NCBI GenBank assembly: GCA_035277145.1
Contig: DATELA010000024.1
Span: 62,001-126,000, forward strand
Source of the DNA: DASRAP01 sp035277145
GTDB taxonomy: Bacteria > Gemmatimonadota > Gemmatimonadetes > Gemmatimonadales > Gemmatimonadaceae
Reading direction: 5' to 3'
DNA length: 64,000 nt
The notes beneath the pieces were generated by a model. That model was not told where the DNA came from, ran no database searches, and worked only from the letters and a program-made list of their open reading frames with translations. The position numbers were made by a program, and so were the translations under genes. This document shows, piece by piece, positions 8,457-15,484 of this stretch. Each line of letters starts with the position of its first letter. Within the stretch, counting starts at the first letter, position 1.

Positions 8457-8812
8457 GAGTGCGGCTCGTTGACATCGCGCACGCGCGATCCGGCGATAAG
8501 GGCGATACAGCGAACGTCGGTGTCATCGCACTGCGCCCCGAGTGGTATCCGGTTCTCGTGAAGCACGTTTCACGCGAGCGCGTCGCGGATCACTTCAGGG
8601 GCGTTATCTCCGGCGGCGTCGACCGGTTCGAACTTCCGAACTTGCGGGCGTTGAACTTCTTGTTGCACGGCGCGCTCGACGGCGGCGGAACGTTGTCGCT
8701 CAAGACGGACGCGCAAGGCAAGGTCTACTCGACGGCATTGCTTCGAATGGTCATCGACGTCCCCGATGATGAGGCGCGCGATGTCAAATTGCCGCGCGCG
8801 ACCGGGGTCTAA
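8453..8812 (+). CDS. Separate AtuA C-terminal (ferredoxin-like fold) domain protein
   Basis: A 119-residue protein that matches the C-terminal part of one-piece AtuA proteins: VDIAHARSGDKGDTANVGVI near the start, then FELPNLRALNFLLHGALDGG. It overlaps the AtuA main-domain gene by 4 bases (ATGA), so both halves should be made together and probably form one complex. The function of this domain is unknown. It looks like the last gene of the acyl-CoA operon. Confidence 0.85.
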   Translation: MRVRLVDIAHARSGDKGDTANVGVIALRPEWYPVLVKHVSRERVADHFRGVISGGVDRFELPNLRALNFLLHGALDGGGTLSLKTDAQGKVYSTALLRMVIDVPDDEARDVKLPRATGV

Positions 8813-8814
8813 GC

Positions 8815-9000
8815 GTGGGGCGCGCACTTCGAATACGTCTTGTGCTCGCTGCCATCGGGGCAATCATTTTCTTTTTCGGCACGCGCAGCGAATCCGAGCG
8901 GATGCGCTGGGTCGGGATCGGTTTTGTCGGGTTAGCGTGGCTCGGACGCTTTTACAGACCCACGCGACCTGGCAGCGTAAATCACGATCCTTCGATATAA
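8815..9000 (+). CDS. Small hypothetical membrane protein
   Basis: A 61-residue frame with a GTG start 2 bases after the previous stop. It has two hydrophobic stretches (about residues 8-22 and 33-45) and no domain I recognise. Its 3' end overlaps the convergent small gene by 19 bases. The tight spacing suggests co-transcription with the AtuA genes. It could be a spurious frame. Confidence 0.45.
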   Translation: MGRALRIRLVLAAIGAIIFFFGTRSESERMRWVGIGFVGLAWLGRFYRPTRPGSVNHDPSI

Positions 9001-9269
9001 CCGGCGACGCCAGTCACATCTTTGACGCCGGCGCGAACGCCCGCACCGACCGACAACCCGAATAAGAGGGCCGTACCTGCAGGGATCCACGGGAGTACGA
9101 CGGCGAGGGGCCAGAACACGACTGCAGCGCCGATGCCGGCGAGAATTGGGGCGCGCCAGGACTGAATCCCATCAACAAACCGCAGGCGATTGCGAACGAA
9201 GCGCCGGGCCGTGGTGTAGCCGAAGAGCAACGAAACGGCAGCGAGGGCGAAGCCGATGAATGCGAACAT
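8982..9269 (-). CDS. Small hypothetical membrane protein
   Basis: A 95-residue protein with a hydrophobic N-terminus (FAFIGFALAAVSLLFGYTTA) and two more hydrophobic stretches (near residues 43-62 and 65-80). A strong GGAGG ribosome site lies just before the ATG on the minus strand, which supports the start. No family recognised. It is one of the few minus-strand genes in this part and is convergent with the preceding small gene. Confidence 0.65.
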   Translation of the reverse strand: MFAFIGFALAAVSLLFGYTTARRFVRNRLRFVDGIQSWRAPILAGIGAAVVFWPLAVVLPWIPAGTALLFGLSVGAGVRAGVKDVTGVAGYIEGS

Positions 9270-9630
9270 TGGGTCCTCCAGTTCTTCACAGAACGGACCG
9301 GACAGCGCGCAGTTTCAGGGCGGCCTGGCGCGACAGGCGGCGGACCCTGATTCGCCATCCTGGCGTGCCGCGTGGTTGTTGCGACAGGCCGAGTCAAAGC
9401 GGAGCGCATTGCGCGATTCCGAACGCGCCCGGTTCCGGTACGCGGTCAAGGTCGTGTGCGTCTGCTGGCTCGGCGCCATCGCGGGCTTGGTCCCGATGGG
9501 GTGGGCGCTCCATACCACTAATGAAGAACTCGGCCGGTTTGCGTTTCTCGCTGGTCAGGTCGGTGGCTCGTCGATCATCCTCGTTACGCTGGTCGTCGCA
9601 TGGATGAGGTGGGAGCGAGACGACTGGTAG
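9256..9630 (+). CDS. Hypothetical protein with two C-terminal membrane segments
   Basis: A 124-residue frame whose second half contains two convincing transmembrane segments (about residues 58-76 and 91-112) ending in AWMRWERDDW. The first 25 residues are antisense to the start of the divergent gene, so the true start may be an internal TTG. No family recognised. Confidence 0.5.
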   Translation: MNANIGSSSSSQNGPDSAQFQGGLARQAADPDSPSWRAAWLLRQAESKRSALRDSERARFRYAVKVVCVCWLGAIAGLVPMGWALHTTNEELGRFAFLAGQVGGSSIILVTLVVAWMRWERDDW

Positions 9631-9663
9631 GCGGCTGCGCCGAAGCGAGAATGGTGAAGTAAA

Positions 9664-9734
9664 AAGGCAGAAGCGGCGTGGCGATCATAGATGCCAGTCC
9701 ACCCTTCTAACTTCTGCCGTCTGCTTTCTGCCTT
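9664..9734. repeat. Degenerate heptamer repeats with inverted copies before the U32 gene
   Basis: AAGGCAGAAG at 9664-9673 is mirrored by CTTCTGCC at 9711-9718 and TTCTGCCTT at 9726-9734, so the stretch can fold. The right half is a decaying run of 7-base units (CTTCTAA, CTTCTGC, CGTCTGC, TTTCTGC). The same unit forms the long hairpin near 19.6 kb. It ends 11 bases before the GTG of the U32 gene. Confidence 0.7.
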
Positions 9735-9745
9735 AGTTTCTGCTT

Positions 9746-12223
9746 GTGCTTCCTGAGCTTCTTGCACCCGCAGGTTCGCTGGACGCAGTTCGCGCAGCGG
9801 TGGGCAACGGTGCCGATTCGGTATACCTCGGCGCCGAGCGATTCAACGCACGCGACGAGGGCGCACAGCTAACGCTGGACGAGCTGGCGCACGCGTGCCG
9901 GATCGCGCACGAACATGGCGTGCGCGTCTACCTCACGCTCAACACGCTCGTCAAGCCGACGGAGCTCGTCGATTGTCTGACGCACCTCGGTGATTGCATC
10001 GATCGTGGGATCGATGCAGCGATCGTCCAGGACCTCGGGGTTGTTCGATTGATCCAGCAGGTGTATCCGGGATTTGAGATTCACGGTTCGACGCAGATGA
10101 CGGTACACGACGCACGCGGTGCCGCATTGCTGCATGACCTTGGTGTGCGACGCGTTGTACTTGCGCGCGAGAACACGCTCGAAGATATCCGTGCGATTCG
10201 CGATGCGGTGCCTGATCTCGGACTCGAATCGTTCGTACACGGCGCATTGTGCATTTCGTATTCCGGTCAGTGCTTCATGTCTGGCATGATTTCTGAGCGG
10301 AGCGCGAACCGCGGCTCCTGTGCGCAGTCGTGCCGCAAGGACTACGTCCTCACTGACACTGCAACCGGCGCTGAACTCGATCGCGGATATTTGATTTCAG
10401 CGAAAGATCTCGCCGCACATGAACACCTCCCGGCGCTCGCGGAGCTCGGAATCGTTTCGCTCAAAGTCGAGGGACGCAAGAAGAAGCCGGAATACGTTGC
10501 GACCGTTGCGCGCACATATCGCGATCTGCTCGATCGCGTCGGACGCGGCGAATCGCTGCCGAAGCACGACGCCACCGAGCAGCCCTTGGTGCAGATATTC
10601 AGTCGCGGATTTACCGGCGGCATGTATGGTGGGCGCGAGGGCCGGCCGTATGTAACGCGAACGCACCCGGACAATCGCGGCGTCGAACTTGGCGAGGTGG
10701 TCGGCTATGAACGCGGCGAGTTGATCGTCGACGTGCGCGCGGAGTTGGGAGTTGGCGACGGCGTTGGGTTCGAGCCGCGCGACACATCCGCGCCGACCGC
10801 CACGCGCGGCTTTGCCATTGAAGTGATTCGCACGCTGCGCAGCGCACACAACACGTATCGACAGGCCATTCGCACGCAATCCCAGATTCCCGTTGGATGG
10901 CGTGTCGTTCGCAACGTTGATGCGCGACTTGTGGCGAACGCGCGCGAATCTTTCGCAAGTGTGCAATTGCGCCCCGAGGGTCGGCGTCGCCGCCTCGACG
11001 TGCGGCTGCGTGGTAACGCCGGTGCGCCGATGTCGTGCGAGTTCACCGTCGGCGACGCGATGGTCACCGCGCAGAGTACCGCCATGCTTGCACCTGCACG
11101 CCAGCACGGTCTTACGGATGCGACGCTGCGCGAACAGCTCGGTCGACTCGGCGAAACGGAGTTCGTGCTCGGCACGATCGATCGCAGCGCGCTTTCCCCA
11201 AGTCTCTTTCTGCCTGTCAGCGAGCTGAACCGCGTCCGACAACAGGCAACCGATCAGCTCGCGACTATCGGGCTGGGAACAGCCGAACAACACCACGCGG
11301 CGCGCACCGCGCGCATTATTGCCGCGGTGAGTGACGTCCCCGCGCAGACTCAGACAACGGCGGATGCGTTCACACTATCGGCGTCGGTGTATTCTCTCGA
11401 CGACGCGCGCGCGGCTGCCGGTGCAGGCGCGACCGAGGTGGTGTTCGATCCGTTCATTCGTCACCCAGTCCCGCCGCGTGCCCGTGTCACGGCGCTCGCA
11501 CGTGAGCTGAATGCGACGGGCGTCACGCTGCGCATTCGGACGCCAACGATCATTCGCCCGACGGAACGAAAGTCAGTCGACCCCTGGCTTGCGCTCGATT
11601 TGCCGATTCTCACCGGGCACGCTGGCCTCGCCGTTGAACTCGCGGGAGCGGGTCGCGACGTTGTCGCCGACTATGCCGTAAACGTTTTCAATTCGCATAC
11701 TGCGGCAGTGTTACTCGGTCGCGGTGTGCGTCGCGTCGTCGCATCCGTTGAGCTGACGGTCAATGAGCTGGCGGCGCTGGTGCATCCATGGCGCGGCGCG
11801 GGATTCGATGTCGTCGTGTACGGACGGCCAGAAGGAATGACGATCGAGCACTGTGTGCTTTCAGCGGCATTCGATCGTGAGACCATCACGTGTCGTGATC
11901 TGTGCGTGCAGAAACATCCCGTTGTGCAGCTCACTGATCCGGCAGGGTACACCTTTCCGGTTGCAACAGACTCGGCGTGTCGAAACCGCCTCCTGCACTC
12001 GCGCCCCGTGGAGGCATCGGAATACATCCCGCGGTTGTGGCGCGAAGGCATTCGCGGGTATCACCTCGTGTTCAACGTGCCCAACGACCCGGTCGTATCC
12101 CTGGTACGCGCATATCGTGATGTGATCGAGCGTGCGCACGCTGGACGAGACGTTGCATGGGAGGGCGTGCGCCAACTCGTTGGCGGTGAGTTCACTCGCG
12201 GACATTTCGTGCGCGCCGTGTAG
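9746..12223 (+). CDS. U32 family protein, RlhA/TrhP-type RNA hydroxylation factor
   Basis: An 825-residue member of the U32 'peptidase' family. The N-terminus LPELLAPAGSLDAVRAAVGN and the cysteine cluster in GALCISYSGQC, with further Cys in GSCAQSCRKDY, are the conserved core that carries an iron-sulphur cluster in characterised members. E. coli RlhA (23S rRNA C2501) and TrhP (tRNA U34) use prephenate-dependent chemistry to hydroxylate RNA; the long C-terminal region is like RlhA. The GTG start at 9746 sits right after the degenerate heptamer repeats, with no clear ribosome site. Which RNA is modified is unknown. Confidence 0.88.
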   Translation: MLPELLAPAGSLDAVRAAVGNGADSVYLGAERFNARDEGAQLTLDELAHACRIAHEHGVRVYLTLNTLVKPTELVDCLTHLGDCIDRGIDAAIVQDLGVVRLIQQVYPGFEIHGSTQMTVHDARGAALLHDLGVRRVVLARENTLEDIRAIRDAVPDLGLESFVHGALCISYSGQCFMSGMISERSANRGSCAQSCRKDYVLTDTATGAELDRGYLISAKDLAAHEHLPALAELGIVSLKVEGRKKKPEYVATVARTYRDLLDRVGRGESLPKHDATEQPLVQIFSRGFTGGMYGGREGRPYVTRTHPDNRGVELGEVVGYERGELIVDVRAELGVGDGVGFEPRDTSAPTATRGFAIEVIRTLRSAHNTYRQAIRTQSQIPVGWRVVRNVDARLVANARESFASVQLRPEGRRRRLDVRLRGNAGAPMSCEFTVGDAMVTAQSTAMLAPARQHGLTDATLREQLGRLGETEFVLGTIDRSALSPSLFLPVSELNRVRQQATDQLATIGLGTAEQHHAARTARIIAAVSDVPAQTQTTADAFTLSASVYSLDDARAAAGAGATEVVFDPFIRHPVPPRARVTALARELNATGVTLRIRTPTIIRPTERKSVDPWLALDLPILTGHAGLAVELAGAGRDVVADYAVNVFNSHTAAVLLGRGVRRVVASVELTVNELAALVHPWRGAGFDVVVYGRPEGMTIEHCVLSAAFDRETITCRDLCVQKHPVVQLTDPAGYTFPVATDSACRNRLLHSRPVEASEYIPRLWREGIRGYHLVFNVPNDPVVSLVRAYRDVIERAHAGRDVAWEGVRQLVGGEFTRGHFVRAV

Positions 12224-12253
12224 TTTTCGGCAAACGATTTCTGCCACGACAAC

Positions 12254-13468
12254 GTGCTCGAATCTCTCTACTTCAGCGAAAACACCTACGCGGTGCGCGA
12301 GACGGTTCGCGCATTTGCAAAGGAGAAGGTTGCACCCGTCGCCGGGAAGTACGACGAATCCCAGGAGTTTCCGTGGGAAAACGTCAAAGGCATGGGCGAA
12401 CTCGGTCTGCTCGGCGTCCCGTGGCCTGAACACCTGGGCGGCGCGGGACTCGATCTGATCACCTATCTCTGCGTCATCGAGGAGATGGCGAAGGTGTGCG
12501 CCTCGCACGCCATAACGATTTCTGCGCATACGACGCTTGGAACTTCACCGATCGTCAATTTCGGAACCGACGCACAAAAGTCGAAATACGTGCCACTCCT
12601 GGCGAGTGGGAAAGTGCTCGGCGGATTTGGCTTGACGGAAGAAGGCGCCGGTAGCGACGCGGGTGGGACACGAACGACAGCCGTGCGCAAGAATGGACAT
12701 TACGTACTCAACGGAACGAAGCGCTTCATTACGCACGGCGGCGTGGGCGAAGTGTTCATCGTTACCGCCGTCACTGATCCATCGAAAGGACGCAAAGGGA
12801 TCTCCGCGTTTATCCTAACGAAAGAGACGTGCGATCTTGACAAGGCAAAACGCGTTGGCGTCGGACACTCGGACCGGTTGTCGCCGATGCGCGGCTTCAC
12901 CGCCGGAAAGAAGGAAGACAAACTCGGTTGGCGCGCGTCAGACACCCGTGAGCTTGTTTTTCAGGACGTCGAAGTCCCCGTAGAAAATCTGCTCGGCGCC
13001 GAGGGGCGTGGCTTCGTGAATTTCATGAAGACTCTGGACGCCGGCCGCGTCGGCATTGCTGCGCTTTCGTTGGGCGTCGCGCAGGGTGCACTCGATCAGA
13101 CACTCGAGTATGCGTGCGTTCGCAAGCAATTCGGGAAGCCGATCGCAAGTTTCCAGGGCGTGCAATTCCCGCTGGCCGACATGGCCATGGAAATCGAAGC
13201 CGGGCGCCACCTGATGTACCATGCTGCCTGGCTTGCGATGCACGGCAAGCCGTACACGAAAGAGGCTGCATTCGCGAAGCTGTTTTGCTCAGAGCTCGCT
13301 ATGCGCGCGACGATCAAGGCCGTGCAGATCCATGGCGGCTACGGATACACCAAGGACTACCCGGTCGAGCGCATGATGCGCGATGCGAAGATCGGCGAGA
13401 TCGGCGAAGGAACGAGCGAAATCCAGCGCATCGTCATTGCGCGCCAGCTCCTCGGCGACCGAATCTGA
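12254..13468 (+). CDS. Acyl-CoA dehydrogenase
   Basis: A 404-residue FAD-dependent acyl-CoA dehydrogenase. Landmarks are GFGLTEEGAGSDAGG (FAD/substrate region), GKPIASFQGVQFPLADM, and the C-terminal GEGTSEIQR with the catalytic Glu. About 15 extra residues (RVGVGHSDRLSPMRG) precede the usual FTAGKKEDKLG. It begins the oxidation of an acyl-CoA and could act on the butyryl-CoA made by the mutase encoded upstream, but chain length cannot be read from the sequence. Start is GTG, 30 bases after the U32 gene. Confidence 0.92.
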   Translation: MLESLYFSENTYAVRETVRAFAKEKVAPVAGKYDESQEFPWENVKGMGELGLLGVPWPEHLGGAGLDLITYLCVIEEMAKVCASHAITISAHTTLGTSPIVNFGTDAQKSKYVPLLASGKVLGGFGLTEEGAGSDAGGTRTTAVRKNGHYVLNGTKRFITHGGVGEVFIVTAVTDPSKGRKGISAFILTKETCDLDKAKRVGVGHSDRLSPMRGFTAGKKEDKLGWRASDTRELVFQDVEVPVENLLGAEGRGFVNFMKTLDAGRVGIAALSLGVAQGALDQTLEYACVRKQFGKPIASFQGVQFPLADMAMEIEAGRHLMYHAAWLAMHGKPYTKEAAFAKLFCSELAMRATIKAVQIHGGYGYTKDYPVERMMRDAKIGEIGEGTSEIQRIVIARQLLGDRI

Positions 13469-13866
13469 GCTACAGGGTGTAGTCGGTCGCGGCTAGGGTG
13501 GCGGCCATCAACCTCACCCTCCCAGTAGCCGCGCCGCAGTTACGTCGTTAGGAATTAACGGTCAGTAAGAGTGTGTGCTTACGCGCCTGGCGACTCCGGG
13601 CGCGGTGAGCATGCGGGGTTTCGGGACGCGAAAGCCAACGAAGCCGTGGCCAGTGTGGTGGGGTAGCAGGTGCCCCCGATCGCTCAAACGACCCGACTTG
13701 ATCCGGCCGATTCGTGAATCGGCCGGCGGGTTCACCGAGACGATTGTTCCGCATATGGACGACAACCGCTAATTACGCAGGCCGGAAACAAGCGGCCGGC
13801 GAACCAGTACGAAGGACTGCACCCCGCTGCCTGCGAAGAGTCGCTTCGCGGGGCGGGGTGTGGCGC
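13469..13866 (+). promoter_or_regulatory. Structured 5' leader of the RNase E/G gene (398-bp gene-free stretch)
   Basis: This gap contains several hairpins. 13583-13590 pairs with 13596-13603 (8 bp, one wobble). 13708-13717 pairs with 13720-13729 (CGGCCGATTC and GAATCGGCCG, perfect). Just before the start, 13820-13827 (CACCCCGC) pairs with 13853-13860 (GCGGGGTG), enclosing an inner stem 13833-13838 / 13844-13849. The last structure covers the G-rich run that is the only possible ribosome site. E. coli rne mRNA has a structured leader through which RNase E controls its own message, so an analogous role is a reasonable inference. Confidence 0.5.
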
Positions 13867-15444
13867 ATGATGAAACGTGAAATTCTGATCAACGCGACGC
13901 AGCGAGAAACGCGCGTCGCCATTCTCGAAGACGAGCAACTCGTCGAGTTGCTTGTGGACCGGCCTGACGCCCGACGCATGGTCGGCGACATCTACCTCGG
14001 CCGCGTCGAAGCGATCCGTCCCGGCATTCAAGCCGCCTTCGTCGATATCGGCACCGAGAAGAGCGCTTTCCTGCACTCGTCCGATTTGGTGTTTGACGAA
14101 GACGCGGACGAAGACGACGAGGACGACGACGCGGAGGGCGACGGGAACGGCAACGGTAACGGCAAAGAATCGCGCCGCCGCGAACGGCACAACGAAAAGA
14201 TTCCGCCGATTCAGGACGTTCTGAAAAAAGGCCAGGACCTGATTGTTCAGGTCACCAAAGAACCGATTTCGACAAAGGGCCCGCGCGTCACTGCGCAGGT
14301 GTCTCTCGCAGGCCGCTTCCTGGTGTTCATGCCGTTCGCTTCGCGCGTTGGTGTCAGCCGAAAGATTGGCGACCGTGCGACCCGCGGTCGATTGCGCGAG
14401 ATGGTCGAGTCGCTGCTGCCCAAGGATGCCGGTGGGGTCATCGTTCGCACCGTCAGCGAGGACACCACAAAAGAAGTTTTCGAGCGCGAGTTGAATACGC
14501 TGCTCAATCAGTGGAAGCGCATCAAGAAGAAGACCGCGTTTGTGCGCGCGCCCGCGGCGATCCACCACGAAACAACGTTGACGCGCGGATTGATCCGCGA
14601 CGTCTTCAGTGCGAAGGTCGACTCGCTTACGGTTGACTCGAAGCAACTCTTCAATGAAATCGGCGAATACCTCAAAGGCATCGCGCCGGAGCTGAGCGAA
14701 CGCGTCAAAATGCACGAGGACGCGGTGCCGTTGTTCGACAAGGCCGATATCGAGAAAGAGATCCGCGATCTGTTCAAGCGGCGCTGCGATCTGCCAAGCG
14801 GTGGCTACTTGATTATCGAACCCACCGAAGCGCTCGTCTCGATCGACATCAACTCGGGTCGCTACACCGGCAAGAAAGATCCTGAGAAGACGAGTCTGCG
14901 CACGAACCTCGAGGCCGCGCGTGAAGTGGCGCGACAACTTCGTTTGCGCGATGTCGGCGGAATTATCGTGTGCGATTTCATCGACATGGAAACGCGCGGC
15001 AACCGGGACAAGGTGTTGCAGGAGTTACGCAACCATCTGTCGCGCGACCGCGCGCGCACGAAAGCGTTCGCTGTCAGCGACCTGGGCTTGATTGAGATGA
15101 CGCGCCAGCGCGTGCGTCAGTCGCATTTGCAGTCGATGACGACCGCATGCCCGACGTGCCATGGCACCGGTCGCGTGTTCACGCCGGAAACCATTCTTCG
15201 CCGCATGGAGCGATCGGTGCGCCGCATTGCCGTCGAAGGCAAGCGCGATCATCTGATCGTGAAGCTGCACCCCGACGTCGCATTGTACGCGCTCGAACAA
15301 GAGCGCGATCTCGCAAAGAAGCTCGAGAAAGGCGCGGGCTTCAACGTGGAACTGCGTGACGATCCACTGCTCAAGCCGGACGAATTCAAGCTCGTCACCA
15401 AGGGGCAGGGCAGAGACGTCACGCAGCAGTACGCCGTGGCCTGA
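13867..15444 (+). CDS. Ribonuclease E/G
   Basis: A 525-residue endoribonuclease of the RNase E/G family, central to mRNA decay and rRNA/tRNA processing. The N-terminus MKREILINATQRETRVAILE and the S1-domain start GDIYLGRVEAIRPGIQAAFV are typical. The catalytic Asp residues lie in DINSGRYTG and CDFIDMETRGNRDK; the Zn-link reads CPTCHGTG. The S1 domain carries an inserted strongly acidic then Gly-Asn-rich stretch (about residues 75-105). It lacks the long RNA-degradosome tail of E. coli RNase E. An upstream in-frame extension to 13714 is rejected because it runs through the leader hairpins. Confidence 0.95.
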   Translation: MMKREILINATQRETRVAILEDEQLVELLVDRPDARRMVGDIYLGRVEAIRPGIQAAFVDIGTEKSAFLHSSDLVFDEDADEDDEDDDAEGDGNGNGNGKESRRRERHNEKIPPIQDVLKKGQDLIVQVTKEPISTKGPRVTAQVSLAGRFLVFMPFASRVGVSRKIGDRATRGRLREMVESLLPKDAGGVIVRTVSEDTTKEVFERELNTLLNQWKRIKKKTAFVRAPAAIHHETTLTRGLIRDVFSAKVDSLTVDSKQLFNEIGEYLKGIAPELSERVKMHEDAVPLFDKADIEKEIRDLFKRRCDLPSGGYLIIEPTEALVSIDINSGRYTGKKDPEKTSLRTNLEAAREVARQLRLRDVGGIIVCDFIDMETRGNRDKVLQELRNHLSRDRARTKAFAVSDLGLIEMTRQRVRQSHLQSMTTACPTCHGTGRVFTPETILRRMERSVRRIAVEGKRDHLIVKLHPDVALYALEQERDLAKKLEKGAGFNVELRDDPLLKPDEFKLVTKGQGRDVTQQYAVA

Positions 15445-15448
15445 ACAA

Positions 15449-15473
15449 GGGTGAGGGAAGAAACCCCTCACCC
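15449..15473. terminator. Hairpin between convergent genes, possible bidirectional terminator
   Basis: A perfect 9-bp stem: GGGTGAGGG at 15449-15457 with CCCTCACCC at 15465-15473 and a 7-base loop. It lies between the RNase E/G stop and the stop of the convergent M16 gene. It lacks a clear T-tract on either side, so termination strength is uncertain. Confidence 0.5.
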
Positions 15474-15484
15474 CTCGGTCTGCA

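Noticed and set aside
13714..13866. In-frame N-terminal extension of RNase E/G
   Set aside because: It passes through the leader hairpins, has no family similarity, and the conserved start is at 13867.
13732..14937. 401-codon minus-strand frame opposite the RNase E/G gene
   Set aside because: The plus-strand gene has all family motifs; the antisense frame has none.
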